Source: Chryseobacterium oncorhynchi
GTDB lineage: Bacteria > Bacteroidota > Bacteroidia > Flavobacteriales > Weeksellaceae
Assembly: GCF_002899895.1 (NCBI RefSeq)
Contig: NZ_PPEI02000003.1
Coordinates: 62,001 to 126,000, forward strand
Direction of reading: 5' to 3'
Length of the DNA stretch: 64,000 nucleotides
Below are positions 24,863 through 32,907 of this stretch, piece by piece (position 1 is the first letter of the stretch; each line of letters begins with the position of its first letter). A program made the translations under genes and the position numbers. The notes under the pieces were generated by a model. The model did not search any database, had not been told where the DNA came from, and saw only the letters and a program-made list of their open reading frames with translations.

Positions 24863-25888
24863 ATGGCACAATTAGATTACATAAAAGATATAGCTAAATA
24901 TGGTCTTGAAAATGACCAGGAGCGCTTATTGTCCGTGGTTAATGATTTAATTGAATTTTCAAAAAAAAATAAAAAACTCAACTTCGCAATTCAACTTCAA
25001 TCAATTTTAAAGGATTCATTACGTTTTCAAAAAACTAACGCACTAACGAAAGTTGGATCTGAAATTCATCTAAATAGAATTGAAGATAAAGAAATTTCAG
25101 AGCTTATTTTAGAAAAAATAACTTCCGATTATACTCTTGATAATATAATTGCCAATGAAAAAGTATATAGTGAGTTAAAATTTTTCATTGAAGAACACCA
25201 TAAAATAGATATTTTACAACAATTTAATTTACCCGTTTCAAATAAACTTCTCTTGCATGGTCCTTCGGGCTGTGGCAAAACCTTAGCTTCGTATGTCATA
25301 GGAGGAGAGTTACATAAAATGATGATTGTTATCAATTTAGGAGCTATTGTTTCTTCTAAATTAGGGGAAACCAGCAAAAATTTATCTAAAATCTTCAAAA
25401 AAGCAGCTATTGAAGATTGTATAATTTTCTTAGATGAGTTTGATAGCTTAGGTAAAATTAGAGACTATAGCCAAGATCATGGAGAAATGAAACGAGTAGT
25501 TAATACGATTTTACAATTATTCGATTATCTTCCTCAAAGTAGTATTGTGATTGCAGCTACAAATCAAAAAGACATGCTAGATGAAGCCTTATTAAGAAGG
25601 TTTGATAATATTATAGCCTTCCAACTTCCAAACGAACAGGAAGTTAAAAGACTAATTGATTTAATTTTACAAAATGGAAATTTCAAATTTGACAGTAAAA
25701 CTGTAGCAAATAGAGTAATTAAACAATGTTTAGGTCTGTCTTATTATAGTATTCAAAAAACACTTATTACAGCTATTAAAAGGACTCTATTCGCTTCTGA
25801 AGAGCCAGAAAAAACATTATCTACAAAAATAGATACGTCAATATGGGCTCAACTCGTTGAAACTGAAAAACTCTCTCTAAATATCTAA
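24863..25888 (+). CDS. AAA-family ATPase, IetA-like
   Basis: A 341-residue ATPase. The AAA module covers about 95-335 with Walker A GPSGCGKT (133-140), Walker B IIFLDEFD (187-194), sensor-1 AATNQ and an arginine-finger region LLRRFD. The N-terminal ~90 residues are helical and unassigned. The gene meets the subtilase gene 25877-28336 head-on with a 12-base overlap. AAA ATPase plus S8 peptidase pairs are known as ietAS, first seen as an Agrobacterium plasmid maintenance locus and later reported among antiphage systems. The -7 box TAACTTTG lies 11 bases before the ATG. Confidence 0.85.
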   Translation: MAQLDYIKDIAKYGLENDQERLLSVVNDLIEFSKKNKKLNFAIQLQSILKDSLRFQKTNALTKVGSEIHLNRIEDKEISELILEKITSDYTLDNIIANEKVYSELKFFIEEHHKIDILQQFNLPVSNKLLLHGPSGCGKTLASYVIGGELHKMMIVINLGAIVSSKLGETSKNLSKIFKKAAIEDCIIFLDEFDSLGKIRDYSQDHGEMKRVVNTILQLFDYLPQSSIVIAATNQKDMLDEALLRRFDNIIAFQLPNEQEVKRLIDLILQNGNFKFDSKTVANRVIKQCLGLSYYSIQKTLITAIKRTLFASEEPEKTLSTKIDTSIWAQLVETEKLSLNI

Positions 25889-28336
25889 TTCATTTGCTTC
25901 TAACGTGGACTCTATATCAATATTTTGGATAGCTTCCAATTTATTAACTAATTGTATATGATCATATAGCTTCTCTGTCGGATTTTTAACATTTTCCTCA
26001 ATAGTAAACACAATTGAAAAAGGAAACTCTGTCGGATAATCATCTGGTAGTCCTCCGACTATTTGTTTTGATATTTTTGTATGTATTGCCAATTTAAAAG
26101 TATTTTCTTCATTAACTAAATCATCTACGGTAGCATTTAATTCAATTTTTTGAGTATTAGAATATGGTAAAGGTTTGGAAACATATCTCCCATTTTCAGA
26201 CCACGGCAATGAAGTACGAAGCTTAGAAGTAAAACCTATATCCTTATCATCGGCTTTCATTATATCTTCTGCAGAATGATTTTTAAAAATGCTAAAAGCC
26301 ATATGTATAGGGTTGTAAGAAAGTTGATTATTTTTAATTGGTAAAAATTTAAAACATAACGTTGCTGTAATTTTAAATCTCTTTTTCACTTTTCCAAAAT
26401 CATCTTCAAGTAGATACTTTGGAAAGTTAATCGGATATACTCTTATTTTATCATTTCCAATAGCATCTTCAAGAATTAGAGTCGCTGTATTTTCATCAGA
26501 ATAAAGACTTTTAATTTCGTTAACAATTCCATTCCCCACTACTCTTTTATGCAAGTTTACAACACCATCAGGGAAAGGAATTAATTTTAATGAGGCTCCA
26601 TTAATTATTAATGCTTTTATACTTTCATTTGATAACGTTGGATAATTTTTTAAAATTCTCACAGCAAGATTAGCAACTAATGGAGTTGCAAAACTTGTTC
26701 CCACTTCCTGCATTACACCTATCTCTTTACGTGCTGATAATAATGTAAGTGCAGGCTCATCCATCCAATCTAAAGCATTTTCATCAAAATACCCCATATC
26801 TCCTCCGCTATCAATAACATCTGGCTTAAAATAGTTTTTATTTGTTTTCTTAGAATTATAAATGGTTGATAGATCAATATGCCCTTTTCTAGTATATAAT
26901 GTCGGAAATTCTCGTGTTGTTGCTATTCCTAGAAAAGCTCCCTCATTCAAGTTATCAGCTGCCGCTCCAACAGTAATATTATTAAGACTATCTGCAGGTG
27001 TTGATAAATTAGTGTCCTCTCTATTAAAGTAGTTTAAATCATATTGTGTATTTTCATCAATACAATTATGATTATTTCCTGTGCTTATAAAAATTAAGCT
27101 ATCTGTTTCATAAGAAAATTTATCTAAAGCAAATGTATAATCAGAGAAAGACTCATTATTCTGCAAAAATTTTCCATAACAAGTAGTCAAAGTAAAAAAT
27201 CTAATATTAGGATATTTAGCCTTCACATCATAAAGCATTTTTAATAAATTTACTTCAGAAATATATCCAGCACCTGTGTCGCTAATTTTTATAGAAAGCA
27301 CCTTCGCGTCAGCTATAACCTTCCCTTCAAAATTATTTCTATGGTTATATTTTCCTAATGCAACTAAACCTGCAACTGCTGTACCATGTCCTAGCCTATT
27401 TCTTCCAGCTTCGTCAATCAAAGGATTTCCTTCAAGACTAAAGGTTGTATCTTCAATAATTAAAGGATTCAATGCTGAATCAAAACTAATTCCTGTATCA
27501 ATTATTCCAACTATTGGCAAATCTTCATGAGCATTCTCAATATTAAATGCAAACTGACGCTGTACAGTATTGAATTTCCCTGGTCTAATAGTAGTAAATG
27601 CAGAACAAGTTACACTTTCTATAATATCAAAATTTTGAATAATTTTTTGAATTTGTTCACCTGAAGGATTATGAAGTTCTATTCTATTATTTTCGTAATC
27701 AAATTCATATTCAACTTTATTTTTATTAAGATAATCAAGTAAAGACTCTACTATTGTCTGTTTTATATTCTCATCCAACGGAAGATCAATCAATGAGAGA
27801 TATACTACATCTCCTATTTGATCCAACTGAAATTTTAAAATATCCTTAGTTCTTAATAATTGAAAATGGGAAATATATTTAACATAATTATTATATTCTA
27901 AATCAAACCTTTTATCAAGCTCACTTTTAATAAAAAGAGAGATTTGCCTAACAAAGTCAGCAAATTTATCTTCGTCTATAACAGCAAATAATCCTTTTTT
28001 TCCAAAATCATAAAAAGCAGCCGCCTCTAAACCAAAATTATTATAATAATCTCTAAAATATTTATCTATAACAAATTGATCTTGAAAAGTAAATAAAATA
28101 TAATCTATATCGTGGGGGATTTCTAAGCTAAAGTCTCTTTCCTGATACTTTAAATCTACATCATCTCTATATTTCGCCAAATCAGCTCGAAATGATATCG
28201 CTAAGTTATAGTAATTTTTTGGGGTATTATCAAGCTCCTCCTCTCTATTAGAATCAAAGCCATAGTTATATTTAAATTCTTTTACCTCAGGTCTTTGTTG
28301 ATCATTTAAAAATTTTAAATGTGATTTTTTTGTCAT
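25877..28336 (-). CDS. S8 subtilisin-like serine protease, IetS-like
   Basis: An 819-residue protein without a signal peptide. The subtilase domain spans about 270-590 with the triad D280 (VGIIDTGIS), H317 (GHGTAVAGL) and S548 (VGTSFATPL), and oxyanion N421 in ISTGNNHN. About 270 N-terminal and 230 C-terminal residues are extra, as in IetS proteins. Being cytoplasmic, it probably acts on an intracellular target, with the AAA partner as activator or inhibitor. The head-to-head 3' arrangement differs from the co-directional operon usual for this pair. Very high AT content suggests horizontal origin. Confidence 0.87.
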   Translation of the reverse strand: MTKKSHLKFLNDQQRPEVKEFKYNYGFDSNREEELDNTPKNYYNLAISFRADLAKYRDDVDLKYQERDFSLEIPHDIDYILFTFQDQFVIDKYFRDYYNNFGLEAAAFYDFGKKGLFAVIDEDKFADFVRQISLFIKSELDKRFDLEYNNYVKYISHFQLLRTKDILKFQLDQIGDVVYLSLIDLPLDENIKQTIVESLLDYLNKNKVEYEFDYENNRIELHNPSGEQIQKIIQNFDIIESVTCSAFTTIRPGKFNTVQRQFAFNIENAHEDLPIVGIIDTGISFDSALNPLIIEDTTFSLEGNPLIDEAGRNRLGHGTAVAGLVALGKYNHRNNFEGKVIADAKVLSIKISDTGAGYISEVNLLKMLYDVKAKYPNIRFFTLTTCYGKFLQNNESFSDYTFALDKFSYETDSLIFISTGNNHNCIDENTQYDLNYFNREDTNLSTPADSLNNITVGAAADNLNEGAFLGIATTREFPTLYTRKGHIDLSTIYNSKKTNKNYFKPDVIDSGGDMGYFDENALDWMDEPALTLLSARKEIGVMQEVGTSFATPLVANLAVRILKNYPTLSNESIKALIINGASLKLIPFPDGVVNLHKRVVGNGIVNEIKSLYSDENTATLILEDAIGNDKIRVYPINFPKYLLEDDFGKVKKRFKITATLCFKFLPIKNNQLSYNPIHMAFSIFKNHSAEDIMKADDKDIGFTSKLRTSLPWSENGRYVSKPLPYSNTQKIELNATVDDLVNEENTFKLAIHTKISKQIVGGLPDDYPTEFPFSIVFTIEENVKNPTEKLYDHIQLVNKLEAIQNIDIESTLEANELDI

Positions 28337-28471
28337 ATGGTTATAATTTTAATATAAATATATAACACAATACACAGAATATCAAGTTTTAAACAATTTA
28401 TAAATGAAAACACAAATGATAAACTAAATGTTCTTAAATAAATAGCCACCCTTTCAGCCACCCCTAAAAAC

Positions 28472-28508
28472 AAAAAACCCTCTGTTAACCGAAGTTACAG
28501 AGGGTTTT
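28472..28508 (-). terminator. Terminator of tRNA cassette 1
   Basis: Leftward stem CCCTCTGTAAC/GTTAACAGAGGG with loop and a following T run, just after the Leu-TAA tRNA. A closely similar stem ends cassette 2. Confidence 0.75.
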
Positions 28509-28510
28509 AG

Positions 28511-28594
28511 TACCCCGGGCGGGACTTGAACCCGCACGTTCTTACGAACACAGGATTTTAAGTCCTGCGTGTCTACCAGTTCCACCACCAGGGC
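28511..28594 (-). tRNA. tRNA-Leu (anticodon TAA), copy 1
   Basis: The leftward strand folds as a class II tRNA with anticodon loop CTTAAAA (anticodon TAA) between CAGGA/TCCTG arms, a long variable arm, and T-arm GCGGG-TTCAAGT-CCCGC. Discriminator A; CCA is not encoded. The acceptor stem includes G-T pairs. Confidence 0.95.
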
Positions 28595-28603
28595 TGGTGT
28601 GGA

Positions 28604-28643
28604 GCGAAAAAATTAGGATTTGCTTCAAATCCTAATTTTTCGC
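28604..28643. repeat. Hairpin in the place of a tRNA-Gly
   Basis: An 18-base-arm hairpin (one bulge, loop CTT) that begins GCGAAAAA and ends TTTTTCGC. In cassette 2 the same flanking sequence surrounds a real tRNA-Gly with acceptor stem GCGAAAA/TTTTCGC. The gene body seems lost from cassette 1, leaving the acceptor-stem ends joined by a palindrome. Confidence 0.7.
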
Positions 28644-28647
28644 GTAG

Positions 28648-28729
28648 TGCGGATGAAGGGACTCGAACCCCCACGCCTCACGGCACCAGATCCTAAGTCT
28701 GGCATGGCTACCAATTACACCACATCCGC
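28648..28729 (-). tRNA. tRNA-Leu (anticodon TAG), copy 1
   Basis: Class II tRNA, acceptor GCGGATG/CATCCGC fully paired, anticodon loop CTTAGGA between CCAGA and TCTGG, T-arm with GGTTCGAGTCC. Discriminator A, no encoded CCA. It appears identical to the copy at 29029-29110. Confidence 0.95.
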
Positions 28730-28773
28730 TTGTTATATTGATCTGCTTTTACAGATACAATCTATAATTCTTA

Positions 28774-28781
28774 CAAATATA
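28774..28781 (-). promoter_or_regulatory. Promoter box TATATTTG of tRNA cassette 1
   Basis: Leftward TAnnTTTG match 45 bases before the first tRNA of the cassette, in the spacer after the cassette 2 terminator. No clear -33 TTG. Confidence 0.45.
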
Positions 28782-28823
28782 AGAATATTTTTTTAATTTA
28801 AAAGAACTCTATACTCTCTATAA

Positions 28824-28860
28824 AAACAAAAAACCCTCCGTAACGAAATACAGAGGGCTT
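28824..28860 (-). terminator. Terminator of tRNA cassette 2
   Basis: Leftward stem CCCTCTGT/ACGGAGGG followed by a T run, immediately after the second Leu-TAA tRNA. Confidence 0.7.
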
Positions 28861-28862
28861 TG

Positions 28863-28943
28863 TACCCCAGGCGGGACTTGAACCCGCACGCCAAAGGCAC
28901 AGGATTTTAAGTCCTGCGTGTCTACCAGTTCCACCACCAGGGC
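28863..28943 (-). tRNA. tRNA-Leu (anticodon TAA), copy 2
   Basis: Same body as copy 1, with anticodon loop CTTAAAA, but a shorter and different variable arm and one acceptor change. It is therefore a distinct isodecoder rather than an exact copy. Confidence 0.95.
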
Positions 28944-28951
28944 AGGTGTGG

Positions 28952-29024
28952 AGCGAAAAACGGGATTCGAACCCGCGACCCCAACCTTGGCAAGGTTGTG
29001 CTCTACCAGCTGAGCTATTTTCGC
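28952..29024 (-). tRNA. tRNA-Gly (anticodon GCC)
   Basis: Standard 73-base cloverleaf: acceptor GCGAAAA/TTTTCGC, anticodon loop TTGCCAA in CAACC/GGTTG arms, T-arm GCGGG-TTCGAAT-CCCGT. Discriminator T, as usual for bacterial tRNA-Gly. Confidence 0.96.
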
Positions 29025-29028
29025 ATAG

Positions 29029-29110
29029 TGCGGATGAAGGGACTCGAACCCCCACGCCTCACGGCACCAGATCCTAAGTCTGGCATGGCTACCAATTACA
29101 CCACATCCGC
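29029..29110 (-). tRNA. tRNA-Leu (anticodon TAG), copy 2
   Basis: First gene of cassette 2 and apparently identical to 28648-28729. Acceptor GCGGATG/CATCCGC, anticodon loop CTTAGGA. Confidence 0.95.
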
Positions 29111-29161
29111 TGGTTTTTTTTATATTGTAAGTTTAAAGAGCTTGCTTCGTTTTTGTGAGTG

Positions 29162-29191
29162 CAAATATAGGACAATTTCCTTTACCTCCAA
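29162..29191 (-). promoter_or_regulatory. Promoter of tRNA cassette 2
   Basis: Leftward -33 TTG (29189-29191), 19-base spacer, -7 box TATATTTG (29162-29169). This is a full match to the Bacteroidota promoter pattern, about 50 bases before the first tRNA. Confidence 0.7.
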
Positions 29192-29289
29192 ACTTTTTCA
29201 GAAAAAAAATTAAAATTTCTACATTTTTCACCCATGGCACCTATTATTACATTTCCTTTTCTTACTTTTACAGCGTTAATAATTACAAT

Positions 29290-29667
29290 ATGGAATTACA
29301 AGGAACGGTAAAGAAACTTTCTGAAACTCAAACATTTGCAAGTGGGTTTCAAAAAAGAGAATTGGTTATTTTAACTCAAGAACAGTATCCACAGCCGATA
29401 AACATAGAATTTTTGTCTGATAAGATCAGTTTATTAGACAACATTAAGGAAGGTGAGAATGTAAAGATAGGAATCAATATCAGAGGAAGAGAATGGGTTT
29501 CTCCACAAGGTGAAACTAAGTACTTCAATTCTATTACAGGATGGAAAGTAGAGAAAGTTTTTGATAATGGATCTGAACCTACTCAGGCAATGCCTCAGCA
29601 GTCAGCTTCTCCTGTTTCTAATGAGAATCCGTTTGCCGGAGACGATGACGACGATTTACCTTTTTAA
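29290..29667 (+). CDS. DUF3127 protein with SSB-like acidic tip
   Basis: A 125-residue protein. The ATG at 29290 starts a small beta-rich domain of the DUF3127 family (VKKLSETQTFASGFQKRELV), which looks like an OB fold. A flexible Q/S-rich linker leads to the C-terminal tail NPFAGDDDDDLPF, which copies the acidic tip by which single-stranded-DNA-binding proteins recruit repair and replication partners. It may bind single-stranded nucleic acid. The frame is open further upstream (from 29155) but that stretch overlaps the tRNA promoter and reads as non-coding. Confidence 0.85.
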   Translation: MELQGTVKKLSETQTFASGFQKRELVILTQEQYPQPINIEFLSDKISLLDNIKEGENVKIGINIRGREWVSPQGETKYFNSITGWKVEKVFDNGSEPTQAMPQQSASPVSNENPFAGDDDDDLPF

Positions 29668-29727
29668 TTAAAGAATAAAAATCAAATATAAATCCTACTT
29701 TATTAAGTGGGATTTTTTTGCTAAAAA

Positions 29728-30381
29728 ATGGTCCGACTAGACGAAAACGAGATTTCATTTCCTGATCCTGAGCTGTATGATGGGCATGATGGACTTATTG
29801 CTTATGGGGGCGATTTGTCTTTGGAGCGCATCTGGTTTGCTTATCAATTAGGAATTTTTCCTTGGTATAATCCAGGAGAGGAGATTCTATGGTGGTGCCC
29901 GGACCCTAGATTTATTTTGATTCCTGAAGAAATTAAGGTTTCAAAATCGATGAGAAAGATAATGAATAGAAATACTTTCACCTTTTCTGAGAATCAAAAT
30001 TTCAGGGAAGTGATTAAAAATTGTCAGCAATCTCATCGAAAAGGACAATCGGGAACATGGCTTTCTGATGAATTGATGAATTCTTTCATTAAACTTCACG
30101 AATATGGCCTGGCGAAAAGTATTGAAGTTTGGCAGGATGGAGAGTTGGTTGGTGGATTCTATGGTCTGCAAATCGGCAATGTTTTCTGCGGAGAAAGCAT
30201 GTTTGCCAAGGTAAGCAATGCTTCAAAGGCTGGATTTATTCACTTTGTGGAAAACAACAAAGATCAGATTGAATTAATTGACTGCCAATCTCATACCGAG
30301 CATTTGGAAAGCTTGGGAGCTAAAATGATTCCTAAAAAAGAATTTTTAAAAATCCTACACGAAAACAATGAACGCAGATAA
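29728..30381 (+). CDS. aat: Leucyl/phenylalanyl-tRNA--protein transferase
   Basis: Aat adds Leu or Phe from aminoacyl-tRNA to proteins with N-terminal Arg or Lys, marking them for ClpSAP degradation. The 217-residue protein has the family motifs FPDPELYDGHDGLIAYGGDL, GIFPWYN, WWCPDPR and GGFYGLQIGNVFCGESMF, and ends with the conserved DCQ segment LIDCQSHTEHLESLGAKMI. Length is normal. It overlaps the following transporter gene by 14 bases. Its place just after a tRNA-Leu cluster is curious but probably coincidental. Confidence 0.95.
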   Translation: MVRLDENEISFPDPELYDGHDGLIAYGGDLSLERIWFAYQLGIFPWYNPGEEILWWCPDPRFILIPEEIKVSKSMRKIMNRNTFTFSENQNFREVIKNCQQSHRKGQSGTWLSDELMNSFIKLHEYGLAKSIEVWQDGELVGGFYGLQIGNVFCGESMFAKVSNASKAGFIHFVENNKDQIELIDCQSHTEHLESLGAKMIPKKEFLKILHENNERR

Positions 30382-31246
30382 AGAAAAATGGCTTCTTCTG
30401 GTTATCCTTAGTATTATCTGGGGATCTTCTTTTATCTTAATCAAAAAATCGCTGGAACATTTTAACCCGTTTCAGGTAGGATCATTAAGGGTTCTTATTG
30501 CCGGAATTATCTTGCTTCCTATAGCTATTGCCAACTACAAGCTTTTTCCGAAAAAACATTTAAAGTGGCTTATTTTAGCTGCATTTACAGGGAATTTCAT
30601 CCCAATGTTCCTGTTTCCTATCGCTGAAACGGAAATAAGTAGCAGTATTGCGGGAATTGTTAATTCTATGATGCCCATTTTTGTGATTATCGTTGGGGCG
30701 TTGGTTTGGAAATTTGAAACAACGAAGAAACAAATTGTAGGAACATTAATAAGTTTTACGGGAGTTTGTATTCTTGCCTTTGGGGGCGGTGACAGTGGGG
30801 AGCTTAAGATAATACCTATCCTACTCCTTTTATTGGCCACCTTATGTTATGCACTAAGCACAACAACAGTAAAATCAAAGCTTATGGAAGTTTCTTCCAC
30901 AGTTTTATCTGCATTTGTATTTTCCTTTGTTTTGCTTTTCCCATCCATTATAGCATTAACCAGTACGGGGTTCTTTTCTGAATTCTCTTTTTCAAGAGAT
31001 AATCTGATAGGGTTAATGTTTGTGAGTTTATTATCCGTATTCGGAACAGGACTGGCCATGATGATGAATTATCGTTTATTAAAAGTTTCTACCCCTCTTT
31101 TTGCCTCAACAGTTACTTTGGTTATGCCTATCGTTGCTATCATATGGGGAATTATTGATGGAGAAAAGCTAACCTATATACAGTTTATAGGTGCCGGAAT
31201 CATCATTGCTGGATTGATATTTTTAAGGACAAATCAAAAAAAATAG
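30368..31246 (+). CDS. EamA/DMT-family transporter
   Basis: A 292-residue membrane protein with ten hydrophobic segments in two EamA repeats (first WGSSFILIKKSLEHF, second from LLLLATLCYALSTT). Such proteins export or import metabolites such as amino acids; the substrate cannot be told. The start lies inside the end of aat, so translation is likely coupled. A bidirectional terminator follows at 31273-31300. Confidence 0.92.
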   Translation: MNADKEKWLLLVILSIIWGSSFILIKKSLEHFNPFQVGSLRVLIAGIILLPIAIANYKLFPKKHLKWLILAAFTGNFIPMFLFPIAETEISSSIAGIVNSMMPIFVIIVGALVWKFETTKKQIVGTLISFTGVCILAFGGGDSGELKIIPILLLLLATLCYALSTTTVKSKLMEVSSTVLSAFVFSFVLLFPSIIALTSTGFFSEFSFSRDNLIGLMFVSLLSVFGTGLAMMMNYRLLKVSTPLFASTVTLVMPIVAIIWGIIDGEKLTYIQFIGAGIIIAGLIFLRTNQKK

Positions 31247-31272
31247 AATTATATTTGACATAGTTTTCAACA

Positions 31273-31300
31273 AAAAAACCCACATTTCTGCAGGTTTTTT
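31273..31300. terminator. Bidirectional terminator
   Basis: Arms AAAAAACC/GGTTTTTT between the convergent transporter and TPR genes. Confidence 0.6.
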
Positions 31301-31317
31301 ATTATTTTAGATTAAAT

Positions 31318-32700
31318 CTAGTTCTTTTTCTTCACTTTGGTTGTCTTAACCTTTTTCACTTCATCCTTGATGAACGGATATTTTTTTTGCATATCCTTAA
31401 CCAGAGATGGGTCAAGTTCCAAGGCTTTCTGAAGAGATTCCACTCCTTTATCCTGTTGCTTTAGATTAAAAAAACAGTTGCTTAGCTGATAAAACAATTC
31501 TGCTCTGTGATGGCTCTTTACTGCTGCATTCAAAACCGTTACGGCTTCTTCATATTCACCTACAAGCATCAATACTTCAGAATAAGCATACCAATTGTAA
31601 AACCTTGAAGGCTCTGCATCTACTAATTTTTTAAGACAGGAAAGACTTTCTTCAAATTTTCCTGAATCAATAAATAAAAATGCCAATCTTTTTTGATAAT
31701 CAAGGTTGTCTTCATTCAATTGGGTTGCTTCCTTAGCAAAATGTAGTGCCTCTGTCATCCCACCCATTTCTTCATACAGGTAGGATTGCTCCATCATCGC
31801 AAGATAAAACTGTGGGTCTTCTCTTAACGATTTCTGGAAAGCATTCAAAGCTACAATAGGTTGCTTTAGTGCTTTATTACATAATCCGATCTTATAAAAG
31901 GTAAATGCCTTGGTATATTCAAGTTCAAGCATTTCCTCATAAGTTTCGATTGCTTTTTGATATTGTCCTAAAGCTTCATAACATGCTGCTTTATTGGCAT
32001 ATACTCCTACAGAATTTGAATTGATGGCTATTAAATAGTCATACCCTCTTATTGATTCTTCGTAGTTTTTTCTATTAAAATAGAACTGCCCATATTCAAA
32101 CCATGCAATCTCGGAATAAGGGAAATCATCTAAATATTCATTAAGAAAGGCAATAGCCTCCTCACTCTTGTTCAGATCACTGAAGCACACCATAGAATTT
32201 TCAAGGGCATATTCGTCGGAAGGATCTTCCTTCAATGCTTTTCTATAGTGCTTAAGAGCGTTAAAGGGATCTCCAAGATTCACATATTCATCCGCAATAA
32301 AGTTGTGAAGAAAATTTTCTTCTTCTTCTAAGGTCAAGGCTTTCTTGCAGATTTCAATGGATTTTCTGGGATTTCCCAGGTTCGAATAATACTTGGCGTA
32401 GCATACCAAAAAGTCTGTATTTTCCATGGAGGAACCTTTCAGCTCATTGATAAGATCTTTAGCCGTATTATACTCTTCCCACTCCAAAAGAATCTCAAGC
32501 TTTTTAATCTTGATATCCAATGAATTAGGATGAAGCTTCAGTCCATAATTAACAGCCATATCGGCGTAATTAAAATCACCAAGCTCCAAATAATAAACAA
32601 TGATATCTTCTAACTCTTCTGTATCGAAGTAGAATTCGTCATTGTTTTCCATCATTTCCTCGAACTTTTTTACAAGTTCATTTCCAAAATACTCTTCCAA
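31318..32700 (-). CDS. Tetratricopeptide-repeat protein
   Basis: A 460-residue soluble protein built almost wholly of TPR-type helix pairs (for example NFIADEYVNLGDPFNALKHY and ANKAACYEALGQYQKAIETY), about twelve repeats, ending in a lysine-rich tail. It presumably acts as a protein-binding scaffold. No ATG lies at the natural start; the frame opens at a TTG (32700) and the first internal ATG would remove 15 conserved-looking residues, so the TTG is kept. The leader (32701-32800) is unusually G+C-rich for this genome. Confidence 0.85.
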   Translation of the reverse strand: MEEYFGNELVKKFEEMMENNDEFYFDTEELEDIIVYYLELGDFNYADMAVNYGLKLHPNSLDIKIKKLEILLEWEEYNTAKDLINELKGSSMENTDFLVCYAKYYSNLGNPRKSIEICKKALTLEEEENFLHNFIADEYVNLGDPFNALKHYRKALKEDPSDEYALENSMVCFSDLNKSEEAIAFLNEYLDDFPYSEIAWFEYGQFYFNRKNYEESIRGYDYLIAINSNSVGVYANKAACYEALGQYQKAIETYEEMLELEYTKAFTFYKIGLCNKALKQPIVALNAFQKSLREDPQFYLAMMEQSYLYEEMGGMTEALHFAKEATQLNEDNLDYQKRLAFLFIDSGKFEESLSCLKKLVDAEPSRFYNWYAYSEVLMLVGEYEEAVTVLNAAVKSHHRAELFYQLSNCFFNLKQQDKGVESLQKALELDPSLVKDMQKKYPFIKDEVKKVKTTKVKKKN

Positions 32701-32790
32701 TAGTGTCCTCTTTGTCGGCCCGATGCCTGAAGTTACTTACAGACCCCGGCAAACGTTTAATTAATAATACATCTGAAACTGATATTCAAA
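32701..32790 (-). other. G+C-rich leader of the TPR gene, possible structured RNA
   Basis: The about 90 bases before the TTG start contain CCGGGGTCTG and CAGGCATCGGGCC, which can pair in part with wobble pairs, in otherwise AT-rich surroundings. It may be a structured 5' leader. I do not recognise a known riboswitch. The rest of 32791-32907 is AT-rich and empty. Confidence 0.35.
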
Positions 32791-32907
32791 TATTTATGCA
32801 AAGTTGCGATTTTTTTTTGAATTAACCATTTCATAAATTTCTATTATAAAAATAGTAAAAAAAGAAAACCAATAAAAGGATTGTGGATAAAAAAATGGAA
32901 ATTGGGG

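Noticed and set aside
28443-28464. Direct repeat AGCCACCC...AGCCACCCC at the edge of the island, as an attachment site
   Set aside because: No second copy was seen at the left side of the island and there is no integrase gene in the window.
18060-28594. Integration of the island at the 3' end of tRNA-Leu
   Set aside because: No duplicated tRNA 3' fragment was found near 18 kb or 22 kb, and no recombinase is encoded.
28798-29055. An 85-codon leftward frame across the tRNA cluster
   Set aside because: It is the translation of two tRNA genes and a terminator; SSAGRAQPCQGWG-type text is a usual artefact of tRNA sequence.
29155-29289. N-terminal extension of the DUF3127 protein
   Set aside because: It overlaps the tRNA promoter and has non-coding composition; the ATG at 29290 starts the conserved domain.
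29728-30381. Functional link between aat and the adjacent tRNA-Leu genes
   Set aside because: Opposite strands, separate promoters; adjacency alone is weak evidence.
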